DNA of 64,000 nucleotides from Bradyrhizobium xenonodulans (GCF_027594865.1 NZ_CP089391.1:5300501-5364500); one strand, 5' to 3'. Positions 35,559-44,114 are shown, numbered from the stretch's first letter. Notes: generated by a model not told the origin, from the letters alone. A program made the numbers and translations.

Positions 35559-35680
35559 TCCCTCCCCCGCTTGCGGGGGAGGGTTGGGGAGAGGGTTGCT
35601 TCCACAATGGGACAATCCCCAAGAGGAGAAAACCCTCACCCGGCACTGCGTGCCGACCTCTCCCGCAAGCGGGAAAGGTC
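35559..35680. repeat. CCTCCCCCGCTTGCGGGGGAGG palindromic repeat, copy 1
   Basis: Begins with a CTCCCCCGC/GCGGGGGAG hairpin and ends in CCGACCTCTCCCGCAAGCGGGAAAGG. Outer parts (GGGGAGAGGGTT and AACCCTCACCC) also pair. A near-identical 120-base copy lies at 56207-56326. Confidence 0.88.
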
Positions 35681-35726
35681 GCACCGAGCAAGCCGGTAGT
35701 TCGATCCCCAAGATAGACAACACGCA

Positions 35727-35759
35727 AAAGGGGCAGAGCGGTAACGCTCTGCCCCTTTC
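35727..35759. terminator. Bidirectional terminator between the caspase-like and PLP-enzyme genes
   Basis: GGGGCAGAGCG (35730-35740) and CGCTCTGCCCC (35745-35755) form an 11-bp stem with a GTAA loop. It is flanked by AAAA on the left and TTTC on the right, so it can end transcripts from both convergent genes. Confidence 0.9.
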
Positions 35760-35781
35760 TTCAGGTCATAAGATCAGAAAA

Positions 35782-36765
35782 TCAGGCCACCAGCTCGGCA
35801 AACAAATCCGCATCGACATTGCCGCCGGACAGCACGATGACGACGTTCTTGCCGGTGACATCGAGACGTCCCGCCAGCAGCGCGGCAAGGCCCACCGCGC
35901 CGCCCGGCTCGACCACGAGCTTCAGCTCGCGATAGGCAAAGGCAACGGCGGCGCCGACTTCCTTGTCCGACGCCGTCACGCCGCGCGCGAGCAGCTTGCT
36001 GTTAATCGCAAAGGTCATCTCGCCTGGGATCAGGGCCATCAGCGCGTCGCAGATGGTGCGGCCCGCGGGCGGATGCGGCTCGCGATGGCCCGCGGTCAGC
36101 GAAATGCCGTGATCATCGAACGCTTCGGGCTCGGCCACCACGATCTCGGCGAGCGGATAGCGCGCCTTCACGGCGGTCGCGACGCCCGCGATCAGGCCGC
36201 CGCCGGAGGCCGGCGCCACCACGATGTCGGGGGCGAGGCCGAGGCTCGCCATGTCCTCCGCGATTTCGCGGCCGGCGGTGCCCTGCCCTGCGATCACGAA
36301 GGGATCGTCATAGGGCCTGACCAGCGTCGCACCGCGCTTCTCGGCGATGCCGCGCGAGATCGCCTCGCGGTCGTCGCGATCGCGGTCGTACAGCACGACC
36401 TCGGCGCCGTAGGATTTGGTGCGCTCGCGCTTGGACAGCGGCGCATCCGCGGGCATCACGATGGTCGCCTGCATGTCCAGGATCTTGGCCGCCGCCGCCA
36501 CGCCCTGGGCGTGGTTGCCGGAAGAGAATGCGACCACGCCGCCGGCGCGCTTGTCCTGCGGGATCGAGAACACCTTGTTGAAGGCGCCGCGGAACTTGAA
36601 CGAGCCGGTGCGCTGGAGCATCTCCGGCTTCAGGAACACTTTGGCACCGACGCGCTCGTTGAGCACGGGAAAGGACAACAGCGGGGTGCGAATGGCGTAG
36701 GGCGCGATCACGCGCGCTGCGGCATCGATGTCGGCGGGGCCGATCGGGAGGAGCTGTTCGGTCAT
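35782..36765 (-). CDS. PLP-dependent threonine/serine dehydratase or racemase family enzyme
   Basis: 327 residues, fold type II. The PLP lysine is in RTGSFKFRGAFN, the asparagine loop is AFSSGNHAQGVA, and the phosphate cradle is PASGGGLIAGVA. There is no C-terminal ACT regulatory domain, so it is the short catabolic type (threonine ammonia-lyase, TdcB-like, or serine/threonine racemase). Sequence alone cannot separate these. ATG 36765 is the first methionine in a sensible position. Confidence 0.87.
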   Translation of the reverse strand: MTEQLLPIGPADIDAAARVIAPYAIRTPLLSFPVLNERVGAKVFLKPEMLQRTGSFKFRGAFNKVFSIPQDKRAGGVVAFSSGNHAQGVAAAAKILDMQATIVMPADAPLSKRERTKSYGAEVVLYDRDRDDREAISRGIAEKRGATLVRPYDDPFVIAGQGTAGREIAEDMASLGLAPDIVVAPASGGGLIAGVATAVKARYPLAEIVVAEPEAFDDHGISLTAGHREPHPPAGRTICDALMALIPGEMTFAINSKLLARGVTASDKEVGAAVAFAYRELKLVVEPGGAVGLAALLAGRLDVTGKNVVIVLSGGNVDADLFAELVA

Positions 36766-36828
36766 GTCAGACCTTATCGCGGCCATTGAGCCGCGGGCAA
36801 GACACCTCCGCGCGAGGATTTTAGCCCT

Positions 36829-36921
36829 TCAGGCGACGAAGCGCGGCTGTTCCGCGCCGTTCCGGCCCGGCAGCACCGCGCCGACCGCCTCAATGCTGGC
36901 GACAAAGGCCCTCGCCGAGGC
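36829..36921 (-). pseudogene. Orphaned C-terminal codons of the glycosyltransferase
   Basis: Directly after the TAA stop at 36922-36924 the same frame continues for 30 codons (ASARAFVASIEAVG onward) to TGA at 36829-36831. In related GT4 glycosyltransferases the FxW-E-A-SAR-F pattern is continuous, so the TAA looks like a single G-to-T change in a glutamate codon (GAA). This is read from the sequence plus family knowledge. Confidence 0.6.
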
Positions 36922-37872
36922 TTACCAGGTGTAGTTGGCGGCGAACTCGACGCAGTCCTGGCGGGAGATATCGAGCGCGGCGAAGCAGGCACTGCGCAGA
37001 TCGTGGTCGAGCGCGCCGACCGGCGCGTTGCCGATCACGTCGCGGGGGCCCTTCACCGGGAACGCGGCCACCGGCAGGCCGCTTGCGAGCGCCTCTAACA
37101 GGACCAGGCCGAACGTGTCGGTCTTGCTCGGAAACACGAAGACGTCAGCGGCCGCATAGATCTCCGCCAGCGCCTCGCCCTGCTTCTCGCCGAGGAAGAT
37201 CGCATCGGGATAGGCCTCTTCCAGCGCGGCCCGCGCCGGGCCGTCGCCGACGACGACCTTGGTGCCGGGCAGGTCGAGATCGAGGAACGCCTCGAGATTC
37301 TTCTCCACCGCGACGCGGCCGACCGACAGAAACACCGGCCCCGGCAGGCAGAGATCGATGGCGCGGGGGTGGAACAGCTGGGTATCGACGCCGCGCGGCC
37401 ACAGCACGACATTGTCGAAGCCGCGCTCGGTCAGCTCGCGGGCCAGCGCCGGCGTCGCCGCCATCACGGCGCTGCTGGCGCTGTGGAAACGACGCAGCGC
37501 CCGCCAGATCAGCGAGCCCGGCACCGGCACGCGGGCGCGGACATATTCGGGAAAGCGGGTGTGGAAGCTGGTCGTGAACGGCAGCCTGCGCTGGCGGCAG
37601 TAGCGGCGGACCATCAGGCCGATCGGCCCCTCCGTCGCAATATGGATGCTGTCGGGGCGCGCCTCCGCGATCAGTTTCGCGATGCGCGCGGGCCGCGGCA
37701 TGGCGAGCCGCACGTCGCGATAGCTCGGCATCGCGAAGGTGCGGAACGATTGCGGCGTCAGGAACGTGAACTCGACCCCAAGCCCGTTGGCGGCGTCGGC
37801 GAGCTTGGTCAACGTCCGAACCACACCGTTGACTTGCGGGTGCCAGGCGTCCGTCGCGACCAGGATGCGCAT
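36922..37872 (-). CDS. GT4 glycosyltransferase, C-terminally truncated
   Basis: 316 residues, GT-B fold. The N-terminal domain starts MRILVATDAWHPQVNGVVRT. The donor-binding half has FLSVGRVAVEKNLEAFLDL, GEKQGEALAEIYAAADVFV and the FPSKTDTFGLVLLEALASG signature with the EX7E glutamates. It resembles alpha-mannosyl/glucosyl transferases that act on diacylglycerol. The frame ends in NYTW-stop, just where relatives continue; 30 more codons of matching character follow in frame. It lies 13 bases after an LpxH-like hydrolase gene, so the two are cotranscribed. The lost C-terminal helix may reduce or abolish activity. Confidence 0.85.
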   Translation of the reverse strand: MRILVATDAWHPQVNGVVRTLTKLADAANGLGVEFTFLTPQSFRTFAMPSYRDVRLAMPRPARIAKLIAEARPDSIHIATEGPIGLMVRRYCRQRRLPFTTSFHTRFPEYVRARVPVPGSLIWRALRRFHSASSAVMAATPALARELTERGFDNVVLWPRGVDTQLFHPRAIDLCLPGPVFLSVGRVAVEKNLEAFLDLDLPGTKVVVGDGPARAALEEAYPDAIFLGEKQGEALAEIYAAADVFVFPSKTDTFGLVLLEALASGLPVAAFPVKGPRDVIGNAPVGALDHDLRSACFAALDISRQDCVEFAANYTW

Positions 37873-37885
37873 CAAGCGGACCTTG

Positions 37886-38698
37886 TTATGCAGCTCTGGC
37901 TGCAACCTGCGGGACCTGCGCCGGCTTCTGCGCGTGGTCCGCCCAGGTGATGATCTCGAAATGGCCGTCGTCGTGCTCGACCAGCGCCGTGCAGCTCTCG
38001 ACCCAATCGCCGCAATTCATGTAGCGGATACCGCCCTCGTCGCGAATGACGGCATAGTGGATATGGCCGCAGATCACGCCGTCGGCGTCGTGACGCCGCG
38101 CCTCCGCGGCGAGCGCCTGCTCGAACGCGCCGATATAGTTGACGGCGTTCTTGACCTTCTGCTTGGCCCATTGCGACAGCGACCAATAGGGCACCTTGAA
38201 CATGCGCCGGAAGAAATTGACGAAGCGATTCATCTGGATCGCGAAATCGTAGGCCTTGTCGCCGAGATGGGCGAGCCAGCGCGCGTTCTGCACCACGAGG
38301 TCGAAGATGTCGCCGTGGATGACGAGATAACGCTTGCCGTCCACGCCGGTGTGGACGGTGTTCTCGACCACGTCGATGCCGCCGAAATGCGTGCCGTAAT
38401 AGTTGCGCAGGAACTCGTCGTGATTGCCGGGGATGTAGATGATCTTGGCGCCTTTGCGCGCCTTGCGCAAAAGTTTCTGGACCAAATCATTATGCGATTG
38501 CGGCCAGTGCCAGCTCGATTTCAGCGCCCAGCCATCGACGATGTCACCGACGAGATAGATCGTGTCGGCATCGTGGTAGCGGAGGAAATCGAGCAGAAGA
38601 TCGGCTTGAGAACCGCGGGCTCCGAGATGAACGTCGGAGATGAACAACGTGCGAAAGCGCCGCTCCGGGCTCTCGTCACTCACATCGTAACTTCCCAT
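37886..38698 (-). CDS. LpxH-like metallophosphoesterase (UDP-2,3-diacylglucosamine diphosphatase family)
   Basis: 270 residues of the calcineurin-like fold. All metal motifs are present: FISDVHLGARGSQ, YLVGDIVDGWAL, YIPGNHDEFL, VIHGDIFD and ICGHIHYAV. Together these match the LpxH/LpxH2 subgroup, which cleaves the pyrophosphate of UDP-diacylglucosamine or related lipids. ATG 38698 is chosen; longer upstream in-frame starts lack family resemblance. Operon partner of the glycosyltransferase, which points to envelope lipid metabolism. Confidence 0.87.
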   Translation of the reverse strand: MGSYDVSDESPERRFRTLFISDVHLGARGSQADLLLDFLRYHDADTIYLVGDIVDGWALKSSWHWPQSHNDLVQKLLRKARKGAKIIYIPGNHDEFLRNYYGTHFGGIDVVENTVHTGVDGKRYLVIHGDIFDLVVQNARWLAHLGDKAYDFAIQMNRFVNFFRRMFKVPYWSLSQWAKQKVKNAVNYIGAFEQALAAEARRHDADGVICGHIHYAVIRDEGGIRYMNCGDWVESCTALVEHDDGHFEIITWADHAQKPAQVPQVAARAA

Positions 38699-39165
38699 GC
38701 GCCAGCCTGTAACAAATGTCCCGTGACAGGGGGATGACAGATTGAACCTTTGAGGCACCCTCAGATACGAATCACGCCTTGCCTCGCCCTCCCCGCGAAT
38801 ATCAGTCGCATGCGACAATCAGGCGACACGGCGCCGCAGCGGGGCCCCGCAAGACCCCGGACCTGCAATGACCGTGGCCAGATGCCCCCTTACCCTCCCC
38901 TCCAGGGCAGGGCACCGCATATGGGAGCGAGTCCCCTGTGGCCATCCTTCGAGACGCCCGCCGTTGGCGGGCCCTCAGGATGAGGACCGAGCGAGCGGCC
39001 ATGGTTTCGACAGGCGCCGATGCCGCTTAGCCTCATCCTGAGGAGACCGCGAAGCGGTCGTCTCGAAGGACGAGGCGCGCGCTGTGATCGTGCCAAATGC
39101 CATATGCGGTGCCCTGCCCTGGAGGGACCCTGGGGGAGGGTCAGACCGGAGGCTCGCGGCCCCAG
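38699..39165. other. Gene-free stretch holding a nested palindromic element
   Basis: 467 bases between the LpxH-like gene start and the thiD stop. Most of it is the composite repeat at 38898-39126; 38699-38897 must contain the promoter of the LpxH-like/glycosyltransferase operon. No coding frame is convincing. Confidence 0.65.
38898..39126. repeat. Composite element with perfect 26-bp terminal inverted repeats
   Basis: The 26 bases at 38898-38923 (CCCTCCAGGGCAGGGCACCG, then CATATG) are the exact reverse complement of 39101-39126. Between them lie two units of the CATCCTTCGAG/CTCAGGATGA family (38942-38986 and 39033-39075) in inverted order. The whole is 229 bases, non-coding and without an obvious flanking target duplication. 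Confidence 0.85.
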
Positions 39166-39966
39166 TCAGTAAAATTTGTGGAAATGATGGATCGGCCCGT
39201 GGCCGTGACCGACACTGAATCGGTCGGCGGCCGCGATTGCGGCGCTGATCCAGGCCTTGGCGCTGCGCACGGCCTGCTCGAGATCCTCGCCTTTGGCCAG
39301 CCCCGCTGCGACCGCCGAGGACAGCGAGCATCCGGTGCCATGGGTGTTTTGGGTCGCGACGCGCGGCGCCGCCAGCGCGATGGTGTTTGCGGCATCGACG
39401 AGATAGTCGGTACTCTCGGTGCCCTTGCCGTGCCCGCCCTTGATCAGGACCGCACCGCAGCCGAGCGCGAGCAGACGGCGTCCCTGGCCTTCGATGGCGG
39501 CCGCGCTTGCCGCGACGGGCTCGCCGAGCAGTGCCGCAGCCTCCGGCAGGTTCGGCGTGATCACCGAGGCCAGCGGTATCAGCCTGGTGCGCAGGGCGTC
39601 GACGGCTTCGGATGCCAGCAGGCGATCGCCCGATGTCGCCACCATCACGGGATCGAGCACCACGTGGCCCGGCTTCCAGCGCGACAGCGCGGCCGCGATC
39701 GCATCGATGCTGGCGACTTGGGCCACCATGCCGATCTTCACCGCGCCGACCCCGAGATCGGAGAACACGGCGTCGATCTGCGCGGTGACGAATTCGGCGG
39801 GCACCGCGTGAATGCCGGTGACGCCGCGCGTGTTCTGCGCCGTCAGTGCGGTGATGGCGGAGGCGCCATAGACGCCGAGCGCCGCAAAGGTCTTGAGGTC
39901 GGCCTGGATGCCGGCGCCGCCGCTGGAATCGGAGCCGGCGATGGTGAGTGCGACCGGGGTCGTCAT
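39166..39966 (-). CDS. thiD: Hydroxymethylpyrimidine/phosphomethylpyrimidine kinase
   Basis: 266 residues, ribokinase fold. Substrate motif [18 protein letters not shown] is at the N-terminus, [13 protein letters not shown] is central, and the anion hole [13 protein letters not shown] carries the catalytic cysteine. It phosphorylates HMP and then HMP-P for thiamine synthesis. No thiamine riboswitch is seen upstream. The ATG overlaps the stop of a possible 12-codon leader frame (ATGA). Confidence 0.94.
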   Translation of the reverse strand: MTTPVALTIAGSDSSGGAGIQADLKTFAALGVYGASAITALTAQNTRGVTGIHAVPAEFVTAQIDAVFSDLGVGAVKIGMVAQVASIDAIAAALSRWKPGHVVLDPVMVATSGDRLLASEAVDALRTRLIPLASVITPNLPEAAALLGEPVAASAAAIEGQGRRLLALGCGAVLIKGGHGKGTESTDYLVDAANTIALAAPRVATQNTHGTGCSLSSAVAAGLAKGEDLEQAVRSAKAWISAAIAAADRFSVGHGHGPIHHFHKFY

Positions 39967-40001
39967 CGCCGGATACATTTGCTCGAGAGGAACACCGCCA
40001 T
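39963..40001 (-). CDS. Possible 12-residue leader peptide of thiD
   Basis: ATG 40001 opens [12 protein letters not shown], with GGAGA ending a few bases before the ATG. Its TGA overlaps the thiD ATG in an ATGA arrangement. Upstream frames continue further but have no good ribosome site. Its main interest is translational coupling; expression is unproven. Confidence 0.3.
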   Translation of the reverse strand: MAVFLSSKCIRR

Positions 40002-40283
40002 GGCCTCTCCTAGCGCGACCGTGCAACGCCAGCAAGCGCACCGGGCCATGGTGCCCTTGATTCGCGACGCACCACATCCGGCAGATCTGCCTGGCCGCGA
40101 TCCGCGCGCAACGCAACATCGGCGCCCGGCAATCGTGCGGGCTTGCCAAATCAACCCGACAGTACCCTTGATATAGTCTCGCGCCTTGGCGTGCTTCGCC
40201 GATGCGTGAGTCGTTGGCGCTGGAACCGTTCGGCAACACCATGTTGCGGGCTGCCCAGGCTGCAATTCTCCCGGGATGGAATC

Positions 40284-42263
40284 ATGTGGGCCTATTTCGA
40301 ACGTCTCCTGGATTCGTCGATGTTCTCGCCGCACGGCATCTGCCTGCTGTGGGAACCCGAGCTGATCTGGCTCCATGTCGTCTCGGACGCCCTTATCGCG
40401 GCTGCGTATTTCTCGATCCCGTTTGCCCTTGCGATCCTCGTCACCAAGCGGCGCGATCTCAAGTTCGGCTGGGTCTATTGGGCCTTCGCGATCTTCATCA
40501 TGGCCTGCGGCCTGACGCATGTGCTGTCTATCTACACGCTCTGGGTTCCGATCTACGGCATCGAGGGCATGGTCAAGGCGGCGACGGCCATTGCATCGGT
40601 GTTCACGGCCGGTGCGCTCTGGCCCCTGCTGCCCAAGATCCTCGCGATCCCCTCTCCGTTCGAGCTCCGGCAGGTCCAGGCCGCGCTCGAAGAGGAGGAG
40701 ACCAAGAGCCGGGATGCCAAGCAGCTGCTCCGGCAGGTCGGAGACGCCCAGCGCGCGTTGCGCGAGAGCATGACGCGCCTCACCGCCGTCGTCGACACCG
40801 CGGTCGACGGTGTCATCCTGTTCGACGCGCAGGCGCGCATTCTCCTGTTCAATCCCGCCTGCGAACGGTTGTTCGGCTATCGCGCCGATGAGGTCATGAA
40901 TCTCGACATCGCCATGCTGATGTCCGACGAGGAGAATCCTCCATCCACCAGTCGCGCGCAGCGTCTGGCGACCGGCGAAGCCGTCGGCCTGCGCAAGGAC
41001 GGATCGCGCTTTCCGATGGATCTGTCGGTGGGCCAGGCGTGGCAGGACGGCGAGCTGATCTACGTCGGTATCGTTCACGACTTGACCGCGCGAAAGCTGA
41101 CCGAGCAGCAGCTCCAGCAAGCGCAGAAAATGGAGACGGTCGGCCAGCTCTCCGGCGGCATTGCCCATGACTTCAACAATCTGCTGACCGTCATCATCGG
41201 CAACGCCGAGCATTTGAGCGAGCAGCTCAAGAGCCGGCCCGATTTGCGGCAGTTTGCCGACGACATTTGCCAGTCCGGCGAACGCGGCGCGGAGCTGACG
41301 CAGCAGTTGCTCGCGTTCAGCCGCCGTCAGTTGCTCCAGCCGCAGACGATCGACTGCCGCGAGCTGCTCCAATCCATGTCCAAGCTACTCAAGCGCACCT
41401 TGCGCGAGAACATCGAGATCAAGACGGCGTTCGGCCCGGGCACGGTACGTGCGTTTGCCGACCGCGCCCAGCTCGAATCCGCCGTGCTGAACCTCGCACT
41501 GAACGCGCAGGACGCCATGCCGTCAGGCGGGCATCTGACGCTGAGGACGGAGCTGGCGGCGATCGACGAGGACTATCGCACCCTGCATCCCGAAGTCGTG
41601 TCCGGCAGTTACGCCCTGATCTCCGTCACCGATGACGGCGAAGGCATGACGCGAGAGGTCATCGAGCGCGCCTTCGAGCCGTTCTTCACCACCAAGGAAG
41701 TCGGCAAGGGCTCGGGCCTTGGGCTCAGCATGGTCTACGGCTTCGCCAAACAATCCGACGGCCATGTCTCGATCTATAGCGAAGAGGGCCTGGGGACGAC
41801 GGTCCGGCTCTACCTGCCGCGCGCCGGTGGCGGACAATCCTCAGGCGATCTGCTGGAGAGCGAGGACGACGCGCCGCGCGGTCACGAGACCATCCTGATC
41901 GCGGAAGACGATCCGTTCGTCCGCTCCTCGGTCATCCTCAGGGTGGAAGCGCTCGGCTATCGCGTGGTCGCCGCCGTCAACGGCAAGGAGGCCTTGGAGC
42001 GGCTGCGCATCGACCCCGGTATCGACATGCTGTTCACCGACATCGTCATGCCGGGCGGCATGAGCGGCTGGGAGCTCGCCGATCAGGCCCGGCGGATTCG
42101 TCCCGGCCTGCCGGTCCTGTTCACCTCCGGCTACGCGCTGGAGACGCTGGTCGAGCAGGGCCGTACGCACGCGCTGGCGGTCGTCCTGACCAAGCCCTAT
42201 CGCAAGATCGAGCTCGCACAGCGGCTCAGGGACGCATTTGCCGCCGCGACTGTGACCTCCTGA
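40284..42263 (+). CDS. Hybrid histidine kinase with an ETR1-like ethylene-binding sensor domain
   Basis: 659 residues. A three-helix membrane sensor (about 25-118) matches plant ETR1: Asp35, Tyr42, Pro46, Ile72, Cys75 and His79 correspond with a constant offset of 10 to ETR1 Asp25, Tyr32, Pro36, Ile62, Cys65 and His69, the copper/ethylene site. Then a coiled linker (125-160), a PAS domain (about 165-275), HisKA with His295 (GGIAHDFNNLLTV), HATPase (DDGEGMTREV, GSGLGLSMVYG) and a receiver with Asp586 (FTDIVMPGG). ATG 40284 has GGGATGGA upstream. It probably signals through phosphorelay; the output is unknown. Confidence 0.92.
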   Translation: MWAYFERLLDSSMFSPHGICLLWEPELIWLHVVSDALIAAAYFSIPFALAILVTKRRDLKFGWVYWAFAIFIMACGLTHVLSIYTLWVPIYGIEGMVKAATAIASVFTAGALWPLLPKILAIPSPFELRQVQAALEEEETKSRDAKQLLRQVGDAQRALRESMTRLTAVVDTAVDGVILFDAQARILLFNPACERLFGYRADEVMNLDIAMLMSDEENPPSTSRAQRLATGEAVGLRKDGSRFPMDLSVGQAWQDGELIYVGIVHDLTARKLTEQQLQQAQKMETVGQLSGGIAHDFNNLLTVIIGNAEHLSEQLKSRPDLRQFADDICQSGERGAELTQQLLAFSRRQLLQPQTIDCRELLQSMSKLLKRTLRENIEIKTAFGPGTVRAFADRAQLESAVLNLALNAQDAMPSGGHLTLRTELAAIDEDYRTLHPEVVSGSYALISVTDDGEGMTREVIERAFEPFFTTKEVGKGSGLGLSMVYGFAKQSDGHVSIYSEEGLGTTVRLYLPRAGGGQSSGDLLESEDDAPRGHETILIAEDDPFVRSSVILRVEALGYRVVAAVNGKEALERLRIDPGIDMLFTDIVMPGGMSGWELADQARRIRPGLPVLFTSGYALETLVEQGRTHALAVVLTKPYRKIELAQRLRDAFAAATVTS

Positions 42264-42353
42264 GCGCCGGCATCTGGCGGCCGGCAAGTTCGCTTGCTAA
42301 ATCCGGCCGGTTTTGGCCTATTAGCCGCCAGCTATGCCTTCGGAGTGACTGCA

Positions 42354-42599
42354 ATGGTTCCCTTTTTCGTCCAGATCAAATGCAAGCTCGGCCAGTCCTA
42401 TACGGTCGCCAATGCGCTTGCCGAAGCCGAGATCGCCTCCGAGATCTACTCAACGGCCGGCCACTACGATTTGCTGGTGAAGTTCTACGTCGACAAGGAC
42501 ACCGACATCGGCCACTTCATCAACGAGAAGGTGCAGGTGCTGCCCGGCATCCAGGACACCCTCACCATCATCACCTTCAAGGCGTTCGGCGCGAGCTGA
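42354..42599 (+). CDS. Stand-alone Lrp/AsnC-type ligand-binding (RAM) domain protein
   Basis: 81 residues, only the effector-binding domain of Lrp/AsnC regulators with no helix-turn-helix. The pattern VPFFVQIKCKLGQSYTVANA, IYSTAGHYDLLVKF, ending ITFKAFGAS, is the alpha-beta sandwich of this family. Such small proteins form decamers and bind amino acids. ATG 42354 is preceded by CGGAGTG. Confidence 0.85.
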   Translation: MVPFFVQIKCKLGQSYTVANALAEAEIASEIYSTAGHYDLLVKFYVDKDTDIGHFINEKVQVLPGIQDTLTIITFKAFGAS

Positions 42600-42691
42600 C
42601 TGCCCGGAATTGACGCAAGGTCCGTGGTTGCGCAGCCGGAAGCCTGTGCTAGCGTCCGGCCGTTGGAATTGAACTGAGTACCGAGCAAGTC

Positions 42692-43126
42692 ATGGCTCTC
42701 ACTACCACGGTGCCGCTGCTGATCAGCCAGCAATTTGATAGTGAAGTGGTGCTCGCCAACTATCAGAATGGCGTCTATTACAACCTCGACGGCAGCGCCG
42801 CGCAGGTCTGGCTCGGCCTGAAGGCCAACCGAACGGTTGAGGAGATCGCCAGCGCTTTCGCCGCCGCGACCGGCGGCGATGTGCCGTCCGTCACACAACA
42901 GGTGCAGGCCTTCGTCGACAGCATGCTCGCGGAAGGCCTCATCGCCGAAGGCGCCACTGACGCGCGCGTCGAGATCTCCAACGAGACCTGGGCGCCGGTG
43001 CTGTCGGGCGCATTCGCCGCCCCGGAATTCCAGCGCTTCGACAATCTGCGGGAGCTGCTCTTGATGGATCCCGTGCACGATGCCGGCGAGGAAGGCTGGC
43101 CGCTGCGCGAGCCTCATGAAAGCTAG
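42692..43126 (+). CDS. PqqD-like RiPP-recognition-element protein
   Basis: 144 residues. Residues about 10-90 have the PqqD/RRE pattern: VVLANYQNGVYYNLDGSAA, then VWLGLKANRTVEEIAS and a terminal winged helix. Such domains bind the leader of a ribosomal peptide for its modifying enzymes. An unusual acidic tail (about 95-144) includes FDNLRELLLMDPVHD and EEGWPL. The stop overlaps the start of the HPr-kinase-like gene by 11 bases, so they are one operon. No precursor peptide gene is obvious next to it. Confidence 0.83.
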   Translation: MALTTTVPLLISQQFDSEVVLANYQNGVYYNLDGSAAQVWLGLKANRTVEEIASAFAAATGGDVPSVTQQVQAFVDSMLAEGLIAEGATDARVEISNETWAPVLSGAFAAPEFQRFDNLRELLLMDPVHDAGEEGWPLREPHES

Positions 43127-44108
43127 CGGCCTCATCCGGCAGGAGATCGCGGCGGTCTTCGCCAAGACAATGTCGCAGCCGGTCGAGGCGCACGCTCGCT
43201 GCGGCCCGTTCTCCTTGCATCTCGGATTTGCCTCGGAGGAATTGGCCGGCACATTCCTACCCGCCTGCATCCCAGGCACGCTCGGCAATTTCGATCTCGA
43301 CCTCCGCTTCATCACCGCAGCCGACCTCGATCTCTCCGCGCTGGTGCCGGAGGCGGCCGAGCGCCCGCGCCTGCTGATCGAGGACGGCATCTATTCGGTG
43401 TGGCAGCCCGCAATCATTCCCGTGCTGTTTGCGATCGACCTCACGGCAAAGCGCGGCATCGCCTGGCTGCCGAAGGGCGAGGCGCCGCCCTGGGTCCGCA
43501 GCCGTCCGGCGATCTCGCTGATCCATGCCATGATGCACGATACGCCATGGTGCGCGGTCCATGGCGCGGCGGTGGGACACGACGCAGGTTTCACGCTGCT
43601 CGCCGGCGAAGGCCACAGCGGCAAGACCACGGCGGCGCTGGCCTGCGCCAAAGCCGGCTGGCTTTATGCCGGCGACGATTTCGTTGCCGTCAACAGCGAG
43701 ACCGGCCGGATCGAGCCGCTGTTCTGCTCGGCGCGGCTGCGCCCTGCCCTGGTCGAGACGTTTCAGAATTTCATCGGTGAAACCACGCCGGTCTCCGATT
43801 TCAACGGCGAGCCGCGTCACGAGCTGAGTCTCGCCGGACTCGGCGACCGCATCGGCGGCGGCAGGCTGCGCGCGACCTTCATTCCCCGCCGGCGCGGCGC
43901 TGCGACGCCTGAGTTCATGCCGGCGCGGCCGTCGGATGCATTTCGCGCGCTGCTGCCGACGACGGCGTATGAGCTGCCGGGATGGCCGAACGAGATCGCC
44001 GACAAGGTCGCGAAGATCGCGGGGCTGGCGCCAGTGTTCTTCGCCGACACCGGGACGACGCCGATGGAAATTCCCGCCGCCTTCGCCCGCCAGCTCGACC
44101 AGCTCTGA
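43116..44108 (+). CDS. HPr-kinase-related protein
   Basis: 330 residues. The P-loop GEGHSGKTT is at residues 164-172, followed by a GDD at 186-188 and the CAVHGAAVGHD segment before it, matching the HprK-related kinases found in peptide and exopolysaccharide clusters. In lasso-peptide loci such as paeninodin, a homologous kinase phosphorylates the peptide. ATG 43116 overlaps the PqqD-like gene. Whether it has a peptide, sugar or protein substrate here is unknown. Confidence 0.83.
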   Translation: MKASGLIRQEIAAVFAKTMSQPVEAHARCGPFSLHLGFASEELAGTFLPACIPGTLGNFDLDLRFITAADLDLSALVPEAAERPRLLIEDGIYSVWQPAIIPVLFAIDLTAKRGIAWLPKGEAPPWVRSRPAISLIHAMMHDTPWCAVHGAAVGHDAGFTLLAGEGHSGKTTAALACAKAGWLYAGDDFVAVNSETGRIEPLFCSARLRPALVETFQNFIGETTPVSDFNGEPRHELSLAGLGDRIGGGRLRATFIPRRRGAATPEFMPARPSDAFRALLPTTAYELPGWPNEIADKVAKIAGLAPVFFADTGTTPMEIPAAFARQLDQL

Positions 44109-44114
44109 GGCCGC

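Noticed and set aside
39967..40283. A thiamine pyrophosphate riboswitch before thiD
   Set aside because: I looked for CUGAGA and the ACCUGAUCUGG-type core on the minus strand and found neither.
39963..41372. A 469-codon minus-strand frame across the kinase gene
   Set aside because: It lies opposite the ETR1-like/PAS coding sequence and has no family pattern; only its last 12 codons, after a fresh ribosome site, merit a note.
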